A DNA stretch of 64,000 nucleotides, taken from contig CM065299.1 of the NCBI GenBank assembly GCA_032871835.1, positions 97,656,652 to 97,720,651 on the forward strand, written 5' to 3'. The notes beneath the pieces were generated by a model that worked only from the letters and a program-made list of their open reading frames with translations, ran no database searches and was not told where the DNA came from. Numbering within the stretch: the stretch's first letter is position 1; every line of letters begins with the position of its first letter. The position numbers and the translations under genes are program-made. This DNA is from Dipteronia dyeriana. Lineage: Eukaryota > Streptophyta > Magnoliopsida > Sapindales > Sapindaceae. This document shows positions 1 to 10,535 of the stretch, piece after piece.

Positions 1-180
1 AATTGAAATATCAATTTTGGCATTTTGTTTAATATTATTATAACTATAAACAAATTGATTAAATAATTAACCAATATAATTTTTGTATTGTAATTTTTAA
101 ATTAAACAAAAGTTACACATCAACAATTAATTTTAAAAAAACATATCAAAAAATGAATTAATTAAAACTAAACTCTTAAA

Positions 181-545
181 TTATAAATAAATAATTATAA
201 TATATATATATATATATTAAATATTATTACATATATTATAATTTATATTATAATAATATATTATAATATTACATATATTATTTTATATAATAAATATTAT
301 TTTATTTTTTGTATTATATTATATTATATTTTTATATATAATAATACATAATATATTACATTATATCCAATATAAATATATAATATTTGATATATCATAT
401 ATATATATATATATATATATATTATTATTATATATAATATATATTATATATTAATATTCTATATTAAATATATATATATATGATATATTAATATTATATA
501 ATAATTTATATATATATATATATAATTATATATAATTATATATAT
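181..545. repeat. AT-rich simple sequence with (TA)n runs
   Basis: This stretch is almost pure A and T, with several uninterrupted TA dinucleotide runs of about 10 to 24 bases (near 201-216, 401-421 and 511-525) set in longer irregular TATA/TTATAA sequence. No open frame or structured element is visible. It is a microsatellite-like low-complexity region of the sort that easily varies in length. Confidence 0.9.
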
Positions 546-927
546 TATTGCATAAATGCTTTTAGTTCTAACTGAAAATAAATTATTCTGGAATATATAT
601 ATATAAGAGGGGCACTTTGGTCATTTAAAAATATTATCACGTCTTGTCCTAAGTAACCATATCAAACGCATAACAGTACAATTAATAGTTTTAAGAAATG
701 ATTTTTTTATATAAAAAAAGTGAAAAACAAAATGAAAAACAAAAACAAAAAACAAGTATTTTGTGTTTTTCTAATCTTTCACTTTTAATAATAGTTTTGT
801 TTTTTATTTTTTTTTTTCAAAATTAAATTGATTGAAAAAAAAGAAAAAAAAATGAAAAACGGTTAACGAACGCGTTTTTGAAAAATAAAAACGAAAACTG
901 ACTGAAAAACAACTGCATGACAAGGCC
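546..927. other. A/T-rich spacer, possible degraded MITE
   Basis: No gene is visible. From about 640 to 915 there are A-rich and then T-rich tracts with partly complementary motifs (AAGTGAAAAAC near 718; TTTCACTTTTAATA near 777). Similar short motifs around CTTGTC and GACAAG sit at the two ends. This could be an old miniature inverted-repeat element, but I cannot define terminal repeats or a target duplication, so this is only a suggestion. Confidence 0.3.
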
Positions 928-2695
928 TAAATACCTCAATTTTTTTACCTCTCTTTAGGCAACTCTTCCCCTTTTGTCATGCCTAAACACTTTTCTCATC
1001 CATCATCTTCTCTTTTCTTCATCTTGTCCACAAATAATGAGTGATTCAAGCTCCCATAGAGGTTTTTCCTCCATGGGAGCTCATTATACACCTCCACCAC
1101 CCTTTTATACACTTCATCCACCCAATTGAGAGTAGATTGCAAAGAGACAGGAGGGGTCTTTGACCAAAATTTAGCCAAGCATGGAAATGAGCTCTTGGAG
1201 GAGTTTTCTTCATGGGTTGTTTCTATCTACTCATTCTCTTTGTATTTCTTATTTTCTTAATTATGTATCACGAATTTAGGGATATTGTGAACTTACACTT
1301 GTGTAATAAATGTATTGATTGTTCTTAAATTCTTTGGGTTTTATTCTATTCTTTGATTTAAGTATAATTTCTCCCATATTATGATATGCGTGTGTGGATT
1401 GTCATAATTGATATGTATTCATGAATAGGATTGGGTGTAGAGTAATTTAATTTAGGAGTAGTGTAATTTATCCTCCCATGATTGTTTGTATGTAGATGAA
1501 TGAACCTAAATACCATGTTTAGAGTGATTTAAGTGTTTGAGTTTTAGCTCCAAAGAATGGGTGAAGTTGGTTGATTATGCATTCACATGCTAGATTAGGC
1601 TTTGGTTCTTTATTCTTGTGCTTAATGGGCCTTGTTTCAAGGCACATTTGTTCATTCCATGGCTTGAGTATGGGTGATGAATTGATTTTGGTGAATACCT
1701 TAATCAAGAGAATGAACCCTTAATTCAATTGAATGTTCTTTATGTCTAACAATCAACATTGATGCATATAGTTGTATGGTAAGCTTATTTCCATTTTAAC
1801 CATCCATCTTAGGGCGTTTAGAGAGACTAGGAGAGAGGTCTCTCTTTTGTTGAGGAGTTTTTACATTCATGAGATTAGAGAACACCATAGTCATCTAGTG
1901 GTGAGAACATCTCAGATTGACACCAGAGAAGACCTAGTGTTCAATTCCCGGTTACGGATGAGGGGTCCCATTTCTATCCATTTTATATTTCTTTCCTTGT
2001 ATCTTTATCTCATTTTTTATGTGTACTTTCATTCATTAGGAATTTGATATTAACCTAGTAATGCTGCCTATTTCGTTGCATATGCTTGTTATTGGTTGAA
2101 TGGCCCATCGAAATGCTTAGAGCCTTTAAGTGGTTAGCCACCATTCAATTGAACCTAGGTTATGTGTGAAGAACCGAGAGGTGAAGCACTCAACGTGCAT
2201 TTAGTAGATTGGCTATTACGTGTAGAGCCTGAGCACGGTTTTGCATGTATTGTCGCTATGTGTGTCTCATTGTTCTTAATGAACTCGAGTGCAGTTCAGG
2301 TAATCATCGAGAGATGTTGCTGGTGCATATCAGTATAGTCGATTGTTGTTAGAGTTAGGACAATTGACGAGGATTAAGTGAACACGGCATTCAACTTTGG
2401 CTTTGCATATTGCATGAAATTGTGTGATTGCTATGGTGGAGTCATTTGCTTAGTGTAACCATTTGCATTCCTTATCACTCCAATCCATCCTATGCGTGTA
2501 CAGATTGTATATTTATATAGTTTGTTAGGTTAGTGTAGCATTTACTTTTCCGTATCATTGACTTTCCCTAACACACGAGTCAGCTCGACGTGGTGTAATA
2601 ATATCTAGAACTAGAGACAGTCGATGAATCTCACCTCCCTATGGAACGATCTTTGCTTGCCGATATGATAGTCTCTATGACTTGCACCTTTACGA
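928..2695 (+). mobile_element. Athila-type LTR fragment (R-U5 part), left arm of inverted pair
   Basis: This sequence matches, in inverted orientation, the segment at 2748-3925 over roughly 1.2 kb at about three-quarters identity by eye. Shared landmarks are a CTCCCATAGAGGTTTTTCCT block near 1050, TTATGATATG near 1379, the TGATGCA/CATCCATCTTAGG block near 1760-1813, and GCATATGCTTG near 2079. Its 3' part (2170-2690) has the GAACCGAGAGGTGAAGCAC and CTATGGAACGATC motifs that occur in LTR U5 sequence of this element class; compare 19578-19610. No coding sequence is credible here. The similarity begins about where the right arm has its TATA box, so the U3 region is missing or unrecognisable. Confidence 0.6.
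1886..1955 (+). other. tRNA-Glu-like segment with Pol III A and B box motifs
   Basis: The sequence TAGTCATCTAGTGGTGAGAA followed about 40 bases later by GTTCAATTCCCGG resembles the D arm and T arm of a plant tRNA-Glu. The B-box-like GTTCAATTCC (1939-1948) fits the consensus GWTCRANNC. There is no convincing acceptor stem or anticodon loop, so it is not a functional tRNA. It could be a SINE head or a tRNA fossil inside the LTR. The other LTR arm has the same segment at 2930-3000. Confidence 0.45.
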
Positions 2696-2747
2696 GACCG
2701 AACTTAAATGTTCATATTTGATGATACTGTAACGACGTGTCATCACT

Positions 2748-4462
2748 AACCACTCAAAGGCTCTAAGCATTTCGAATTGTCACATCAACCAATGACAAGC
2801 ATATGCAATAAAAAGGGCAACAATACTAGGCTTATGTCAAATTCCTAATGAGTGAAAGTACTCGTCAAAGAAGAGATAAAGATACAATGAAAATAATATT
2901 AAATGGATAGAAAGTAGACCTCTTATCTGTAACCGGGAATTGAACACCGGGTTTTCTCGGGCCTCATTCTGAGATGTCCTCACCACTAGATGACTATGAC
3001 GTTCTCCATTCTCAAGAATGCACAACCCCCGCAATAAGAGAGTTCTCTCTATATCTCTCTAGACTCCCTAAGATGGATGAATACGAATGGAAAACAAGTT
3101 CACTTAACACTAATGTGCATCAATGCAATTGATAAAACATTAAGTACATTCAATATGAATTAAGGGTTTATCCACTTGATTTGGGAATTATCCCTAAACC
3201 AGTTCATTACCCAATCCAGCTAAGGAAGGGCAATCGTGTCTTATAAAGACTCATTAAGCACAAGGATATGAACCAAAGACAATTTAACAACTAAATGCAT
3301 GAACTAGCCTTTTCTACTCTTAGGGGGGGAATCCTCAATCACTCAAATCATTCAATACATGACATTTCAAGTCATACATATCAATCAACAATCATGGACA
3401 ACTAATTCCTACTCTAAATTACAATTACTCCTAAACCCAATCATGGACAGATATTGATTTCTAATAATACATACACATACATATCATAATAAGAGTACAA
3501 ATCACATAAATCCAAGAGAAAAACAAAACCCAAACGAATTTAAGATTAAAATACATATATATTGCTCATATGAGGGTTTACAAATTCCCAAATTCAGGAT
3601 ACATATCAAAAAAATAATAAATACAAGGAAAATATTAAAAAGGAGACAACCTTTGAAGACAAACCCTTTAAAAAAGCTCCTAGCTCGATTTTGACTCCTA
3701 ATCCCTTGTAATCTACTCTATGATGGATGGAGAAGGTGTATATCGGTATGGTGGAGGTGGAGGTGTATGGTGATCTCTCATTGAGGAAAAACCTCTATGG
3801 GAGCTTGATCTCTCCTTATTTAGTGAAGAAGATGAAGAAAATGGAAGATAAGAGAGGTTTGTGCAAGAAATAGAGAGAAGAAGGGAAAATAAGTTTCAAG
3901 AGAGGTGAGAAATGAGGGTATTTATAGTGTTTGGAAGTTGGGGAAGACATTGGGGTGAAAAAAGAAAAATATCCCTTAAAAAATGGCTGAAAATGCAATT
4001 ATGGGCCATTCCGCAGTTCGTTTCCACGATACGTATCAACAGGCGTACCGTGGATCACTTTTTAGAGCTCTCTGACCTTTTTCACGATACGAGATGTTGT
4101 ACGCATTTTGGTCTTAAGCGGTACGTATCGAAGGAATGGCCTTACAGATCTACTTACCGTTACGGAAATGGCCATAACTTCCTCTGTAAACCTTGGAATT
4201 ATGATCTGTAAAGTGTATTGGAAAGTAGATATCTGGGGCTTTCCAAATATATAAGGATCTCAATGTGATTTGACCTGAGGAGGGAGATATGATCTTCCAA
4301 AGTTTGGTGTTCTACACGAGTCAATCCAAATTCTACCTTTTTACCTCCAAAAATCCTCAATTTAGCTCAACCGCTTATTTTAAGGGATATAACCTACACA
4401 AGGCTCACAAAAATGCTTGAAAACAATAACAAAAGCTAGGTAATGGGGACATAAAATAGGTA
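2748..4462 (-). mobile_element. Athila-type LTR (U3-R-U5, minus orientation), right arm of inverted pair
   Basis: Read on the minus strand, 4462 to 3926 resembles the U3 of element A's LTR (18700-18920): shared TTTTTGGAGGT, CCTTCTCAG-like, TTGAGATCC and ATATATTTGGAAAG blocks in the same order. A TATA box (CTATAAATACC on the minus strand, about 3919-3927) follows, and then the R-U5 region matching 928-2150 on the plus strand. Similarity to the left arm stops near 2748. No 5-bp target duplication could be assigned. It is probably a truncated LTR left by an older insertion, abutting the LTR of element A at about 4462. Confidence 0.6.
2930..3000 (-). other. tRNA-Glu-like segment with Pol III A and B box motifs
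   Basis: On the minus strand this reads TAGTCATCTAGTGGTGAGGA, then CCCGAGAAAACCCGG and GTTCAATTCCCGG. It is closer to tRNA-Glu than the plus-strand copy at 1886-1955, because the CCGG/CCGG T-stem and most of a CTC/GAG anticodon stem can be paired. The anticodon loop is abnormal. Occurrence in both arms means it was already present in the ancestral LTR family. Confidence 0.5.
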
Positions 4463-5707
4463 CATAAATTGTTCCGATCACTTCTCTAGTATGTTGGCGC
4501 TGGTGAAGCGTCTGTTGACCAGCGCAACACCAGTGTCCAACTCAGCAGAATTTCTAGCATTTTGTACCCTAATTCCAAACATATAAATACTTCATTTCTA
4601 CTTTTCTTGAAAACCTCTTGCACGATGCTTCATCGCCAAAACACCTAAGAACACATTTTTACTCTCCAAATCACCAAATCACTACATCCAACCTCCAATC
4701 CATTATCCAAACTTCAAATCCACTCTACCAAACTTCAATTCTACTTCACCAAACACCAAATACCCAACTTTCCTAAAATTCCCCACGATAAAAACCCAAC
4801 ATTGGAGCATAGAAGGGAGCATCAAGAGAAAGAGCAAGTCAAGCACATTCAACCAGCCAGGAGAGAGGAGATTAACACTTAGTTTATTCTTAACCTTTCT
4901 CTCTTTCATTTAGCACTTGTATTTGATTATAGCTTAAATAACAATCACATCTTTTGTAGTCATGTCTTGTAATATGAACTAAAACCACCCTGGCTCAGGC
5001 CAAGATGAAACCATTTCCGTAAATCATCAATGAAGGCCATCACTTTATCACCATTGATTGTGTTGTGTACACTTATTTCATGCTATTAATTATTATTGAG
5101 TGTGTTGCTAGCATTTAGTAATTATTTGGTTGTTGTGTGATGTACCAAGAGGAAAAGCACATAACATGCTCGATGAAATGAGTGATAGGAGTTGGTAAGA
5201 TAGAAATATACGATGCTAGCTTCTAGGATTCATTTGTGTGCCATAAATCTTAATGAATTCGCATGTAGTTTGGATAAACAGTAAGAAATAGGTTGTTGGT
5301 GCATGTGAATATTGTTTTTATCACATTAGAGAATGTAGAGACTAAATGTGGGTATCATGAATTTACATACACACTTGCATATTTTATCTTAATGATGTGC
5401 CTAAAATTGGTGAGAATTGAATAGGTGAATTCAAAGGTCTTAGCCTCATTTACATATATTTGCATCCAATTGTTTGAGTTTGTTTACTTGCTTATTTAGT
5501 TTCATTTATTGCATTAGAATTGTAATTTGCTTTAATTTAAATTAGAGTAGAGTAATCATAATCATCTTGATGTCGGTTGTCTAAATAGTAGTTGAATTGA
5601 TAAATTTCGGTAATCAACACATCAATCCCTAAAGAACGAACTTTTTTTTTATCATTGTGCTACATCACAGCCCCGTACTATTGTGGGCGCCCATTTCGGT
5701 GTGATCA
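4463..5707 (+). repeat. 5' LTR of element A (5' end truncated)
   Basis: It matches 19040-19737, the 3' LTR remnant, through GCGCAACACCAG, ACCCTAATTCCAAACATATAAATAC (TATA-like, near 4570-4595), GAAAACCTCTTGCACGA, TCCAAATCACCAAATCACTAC and the GTACCAAGAGGAAAAGCAC block. It ends at GTGATCA, followed by ATTT and the PBS. The U3 start seen in the 3' LTR (10441 on) is missing, because the left side is replaced by the inverted LTR piece ending at 4462. Confidence 0.7.
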
Positions 5708-5711
5708 ATTT

Positions 5712-5730
5712 TGGCACCGCTGTCGAGGAT
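5712..5730 (+). other. Primer-binding site, tRNA-Asp type (element A)
   Basis: TGGCACCGCTGTCGAGGAT is complementary, with a few mismatches, to the 3' end of plant tRNA-Asp (ideal TGGCGCCGTTGCCGGGGAT). Its position just after the LTR end fits the minus-strand primer site of Athila-lineage elements. Confidence 0.75.
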
Positions 5731-5932
5731 TGAGCGATTTATTGATATCGATATCAATTGATTTTCTACTAATTTAGGTCTTTTACTTTGTGTTCATGTT
5801 TTTGTATTTTCAAGTGGTTGCTCTTGTATTCACCAATATACAAGGAGTAACAGATCGTGCTCTTTAGAATTTGATCTAGAAATTGAAGAGTTGACTCGAA
5901 GAAAGAGAAAGGATGCAAGAAACCGAGTCACC

Positions 5933-7720
5933 ATGATAAATGACCATCCGAATGTGGGTCAAGGGCGGGTTAAAGATGATGAAGCTAGAATTGGTCAAGG
6001 TCGGGTTGAGCATAATGAAGTTAGAATCGGGCAAGGTCGGGTTCAATGTTGAAGTTAGGGCATTGAATTACTATACAATGCCTGGAATGGACCAAAACAC
6101 GTCATCGATTTGGAGACCAATGGTGAATGCTAACAACTTTGAGATCAAGCAAGTCGTCATACAAATGATAGCCACAACTTGCAAATTTAGTGGTTTACCG
6201 AATGATGATCCGAATGTTCACCTCCAAAACTTTGATGACATATATGAGACTTTTAAGTATAACGGGGTTTCGAAAAATGCAATCCGATTGCGGCTCTTTC
6301 CCTTCTCTTTACGGGAAAGAGCAAAAGCATGGTTGAATTCACTCTCACTGGATTCTATAACCAGTTGGGGAGGATTAGCTCAAACCTTCCTCAACAAGTA
6401 TTTCCCACTAGCGAAAGCACTTTGTCTCAAAAATGAAATCACCTATTTTGCCCAATTTGAAATTGAATCACTTTATGAGGCATGAGAGTGTTTTAAGGAA
6501 TTAGTGAGGGGATTCCCATCCAACACACTTCCACAATGGCAAATTGTTCAAACTTTCTATACGGGGATGACCCTTGTTGCAAAACGCTCAGTAGATGCTT
6601 CGATCGGAGGTGTTTTGATGAACAAACCTGTTGATGTGGCCTATGAGCTATTAGAGGAGATGGCGGCTAACAATAGCCATTGGGGAGGTGATAGACAATT
6701 GCCAATGAGGGCACCCTGAGTACTTCAAGTGGATGAGGTGACATCTATAAAGGCACAAATTGAGGCATTGACAAAACAAGTAAGCAAGTGGAGTGAAAAT
6801 GTCGGTACAAATGCTAATGCGGCCCAAGTCAACATGTTAAGTTGTGACTTTTGTATAGGATCACATAAGAGTTCTGATTGTCAATATGGTAGTCCCTTTG
6901 TCTAACCATCTAATGTACAAATCTCCTTTTGTGAACTACTACCGCAATTTCAACGATCAAAACCATCAAGGAAACCCACACAACAACCCATACTCTAACA
7001 CCTACAATCCCAGATAGAGGAACCACCCCAATTTATCTTGGAGCGACAACAACAACAAACCCATTCAACCTCAAACCCAACCTTAAGCCCACATAAAGTC
7101 ACCTTGATTCCAACCATAAAATTTCCAAAATCAATAACCTGCAATCCCAAACCAATACCCATAAAACCAAGCCAAAATAAAACTAACACTTGAAGACCTT
7201 TTCTCCAAGTACATGAACAAACTTGATGTTCATATGGAGATACAAGATTTAGCCTTGAAGAAGTTCGATACCAAGGTTGACCAATTAGCACAGCACTCTC
7301 AAGCTGCCATACAAAATCTTAAAGTTCAAATCGGCCAACTAGCTAGAGGCTCCTAAGCTAAACAACAAGGGAATCTACCTAGTGATACGGTGACGAACCT
7401 AAAGAAGCATTGCAAGGCAATCTCTTTGAGAAACGGTAAAACGGTTAAACTATATGATAATTTTGGCAAGAATGAAGAGGTAATGCTTGAGGAAGAAGGG
7501 ATTGATGAAGAGGTTGTTGGGGAGGCAAAGAAGGAAGATGATCTACCCGAGACATCTCCTGATATACCACTACCACCAATTGTCAAAGCTTATGTGCCAT
7601 TTATTCCATATCCTCAAAGCTTAAGGAAGCACAAGGACGCTCAAAACTTTGCTAAGTTCTTAGAGATTTTCAAAAAGTTAAATATCAACATACCCTTCAA
7701 CTAAGTCTTGCCACAAATGC
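5933..7720 (+). pseudogene. gag: Athila-type gag (element A), frameshifted and with stops
   Basis: The product would be the capsid/nucleocapsid polyprotein that packages element RNA in cytoplasmic particles. From the ATG at 5933 the frame begins MINDHPNV and then has three tandem copies of a 12-residue unit (IGQGRVEHNEVR type) before a stop and frameshift near 6047. The capsid region at 6060-6720 includes NNFEIKQVVIQMI, FSGLPNDDPNVHLQNF, RLRLFPFSLRERAKAWL and TFLNKYFP, typical of Athila gag. A degenerate zinc-knuckle motif CDFCIGSHKSSDC lies at 6843-6881. The C-terminal LEDLF..KMDKL-type coiled region and VQIGQLA (7320s) follow with stops. The gag of element D has the same order. Broken at about 6047, 6485, 6720 and several later points. 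Confidence 0.8.
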
Positions 7721-7859
7721 CTAGGTATGTCAAGTTCTTAAATGAGCCTTTATCAAACAAGAAGAAGTTGGAGGATTATGAGACAGTAGCTCTCACGAAA
7801 GAATATAGTGTTATGCTCCAAAATAAACTCCCTCCAAAATTAAAATATCAGAGAAGGCT

Positions 7860-8240
7860 CATAAGTACGTGCAAAAAAAGAATTTAGAGTTCGGGTAAGC
7901 ATTAATTGACTCGGGAGCGAGCATTAACTTGATGCCATACTCCGTATTTAAGAAGTTGGGATTGAGAGAAGTGAAGCCTACACGGGTGACTTTTTGATTG
8001 GCAGATCGATCTATCAAGTACCCATATTGAGTTATAGAGGATGTCTTGATGAAAGTGGGTAAATTCTTCTTCCCGATTGATTTTGTAAATTTAGAAATGG
8101 AAGAAGATATTGAGATCCCATTAATTCTTGGGAGATCATTCTTGAAAACTAGCGAGGCCTTGGTTGATCACAAGGAAGACAATTTGACCTTAAGGATTAA
8201 AGATGAAAAAGCTATGTTCGACATGTTCAAGGTACCTTGA
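7860..8240 (+). pseudogene. Retroviral-type aspartic protease (element A)
   Basis: The frame contains ALIDSGASINLMPYSVFKKL (about 7900-7960), the D-S-G-A active site of Athila protease, then ADRSIKYP, EDVLMKVGKFFFPIDFV and IPLILGRSFLKT (8130-8150), the second hydrophobic-Gly motif. In-frame stops occur near 7900, 7995 and 8030. It would process the gag polyprotein. The last frame stops at 8240, and no reverse transcriptase sequence follows, unlike elements C, D and E. Confidence 0.75.
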
Positions 8241-10440
8241 ACTCCTCTCAATATGAAACTTGTTGTAAAGTTGATGTTTTGAGTCCTCCAAAAGTGGAAG
8301 TATTGAGGAGGGACAATTCGATGAAACCACTTAAAGCTTGTGTGGTTCAAAATGTAAAGGATGTTGTAAACCGATCTCATATGGCGACATGAGCAAGAAG
8401 CAAAACTCGCATATGAGAGGAAAAAGTGAAAAAAAAATAAGAGGAAGAGCACATGTGCGGTCGATGAAACAAAGAGAGTGAATGGATTTTGGGTAAGGTT
8501 GTTTTATGCCTCACATAAGTTGAAAAGGAAAAAGGTGTTTGATGAGCCCAAGTCAACCGCCTTGCTTGAGGACCCAACTTGAAATCACCAAGAGAGGTGC
8601 AACTCTTGTAAATATTAGTTCTATTTTCATGTTTTTATGTGCAATTTATATTTTCGTATAGTTCTAGGTGTGTGGAGTTGTAGTGTGTCTAACTTTTAGG
8701 TTTTTGTTATGTTTGCTTGTCGTGTAGCATTTTATTTTTGCCTTTCACCCATTTCTAAGCCTATACTATCCAATTCTGCTATATATGCAAACATTAGGGA
8801 CAATTTTTCATTTAGGTTTAGGGGTACTGCCATTTAGTGACTAGTTTGTTCTTGAGTGTCTTCCATGATTGTTCTGCGTGATCTGTTTGATTTTTTTTTT
8901 CAATTTCTACATAATTGTGTGTGTGCGGAGCCAAATTTTATAAAAGATTTCTATTGTTTTGAGTCAAAAAGTTTTAGTAGCAAGGGCTGCTTGTTGAGAT
9001 GCTTTTGGTTTGAGCTATTGTAGGTATTTTTGGTATGCCATGCATCATTCTAGGGCAGTGTTGGCCAAAGTTGCACCACATTGCTTAAATGCATCCTACC
9101 GGACTCATTGTACTATAGTGAATGAGGTAGTGCGCTTGAGATGTCTAGATCATAAGTAGAGACTACCCATGTGAGCTTCATTGCTCTAAAATTGTGTCCA
9201 TAAGAGTGAATTTTAATTATATTCTGTAAACATTCATCATGTAGATATTAGGCAAGAGAAAAAGGACATCTTTTCATTGCATTGAGCATTAAAGAACAAA
9301 TTTTCGAAAGTTAGCCTCTTGTGATTTCCCTTGTTTGTTTGTTAGATTCATATCTATATAGATGATGTAGGTAATGCATGTTAGCCACTTAATATGACCC
9401 AAACACATCCCTAAACCTTGTGTGTATGCTTGAATGCCCAAACAGTTTAGACTTACACTCCAATCCCGTTCACCATATCATCACAACTTACATCTATACC
9501 ATATTTGACCTAAACACTAGACCACCCCTTTACAATGATCATGACTAGATAACATGAAGATTGAAGCCCAAAAAGAAATGTACTAAAATATATTCAAATA
9601 ACGTGTACTTAGGCTCATTTTATAAATTGTACTAAGATATAGGCTTGAAAAAAAAAAGTGAAAAAAAGGGATCCTTACAAATTCAATGTAAAGAAGTGCC
9701 CAAATGTAAAGCAACTACTACATGTACAAAGCTCTTTAAGTCAATCAATTGCCTAGGCGCTAAAAATGGGAAAATGAAAAACGCACCAAGGAGAAGATTC
9801 TAGCATGAACATTTGCTCCCCAATAATTCGATATCCACCCGACCTCTCCATCACCATCCTTCCAGAAACCTCACTTACACGTAAAAAGAAGTCCTAATTG
9901 ATATTTATGAGGGGTCTAACTTGAAAGAAAAAGAGTTCTTAATGTTTGATTCCATTCTTGAGGTCTTTTTGCATGAAAGCATGAGCGTTCTTAAAAAATT
10001 TCCATATGCGTGTAACTTTGAAAATTCTTTGTGCATAAACTCCAACTCGCATATGTTTGATGAGTGAGCATAGGTTCGGTATGGAAAAATGAGAGAAATC
10101 TTAAGAGGTTTAGAGTCAAGGCGAAATGTTATCTAATGACCCTTGTGTTCGATGGTTTTGAAACTAATACCATTAAGAAGTCCGAAATTGTAATCTTTAG
10201 TGTTATAGCACCTTGGTTTACATGTCTTGACATCCCTTTTACTACATTGTGATTCGCCCAACGTCGCATCTCATCTCTTGTTGACTCGGTAGAAATTACA
10301 TTTTTTTTTAAAAGGGTTTGTGGAAGGTGCTAAGTTTCATTGGGTTTCCTACGAAAGTGGACTAGCCTAGTTTTTAGTTTTTACATTTTGTTGTTTTTCG
10401 TTTTTGTTTTGCTCAAGGATGAGAAAAAAATAGGTTTGGG
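8241..10440 (+). other. Noncoding 3' region of element A with polypurine tract
   Basis: No credible gene. The segment at 8590-8630 resembles the bases just after integrase in element D. About 9040-9460 matches 62790-63190 of element D (shared CACCA.ATTGCTTA, GTAGAGACTAC, TTCATGTAGAT.TT and CAAACACA.TCCCT blocks), and about 10030-10200 matches 63740-63930. The region ends with the A/G-rich GATGAGAAAAAAATAGGTTTGGGG (10417-10440), the polypurine tract priming plus-strand synthesis. A second purine-rich motif, TTTAGGTTTAGGGG, lies near 8812-8825. Confidence 0.6.
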
Positions 10441-10535
10441 GATATTGATCGAACCATATTTATACCGATTTGAGGTCCCAATTTCCTACCATTTGTTCTC
10501 GTTTTCAAGTATATTTTGGTTTATAATATGTTTTA
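10441..10535 (+). repeat. 3' LTR of element A, first piece
   Basis: It begins directly after the polypurine tract with ATATTGATCGAACC, a common start for Athila/Tat LTRs, and is interrupted after TTTTA (10531-10535) by element B. The LTR resumes at 18695 beyond the duplicate TTTTA (18690-18694). Confidence 0.65.

Noticed and set aside
1886..1955. A functional tRNA-Glu gene
   Set aside because: No acceptor stem pairing and no proper anticodon loop; it is annotated only as tRNA-like.
1772..2047. A 91-codon frame that resembles an inverted frame at 2837-3034, suggesting a conserved small protein
   Set aside because: Both lie in the inverted LTR arms, and the similarity extends far outside the frames at DNA level. 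The conserved part is the tRNA-like segment read as protein.
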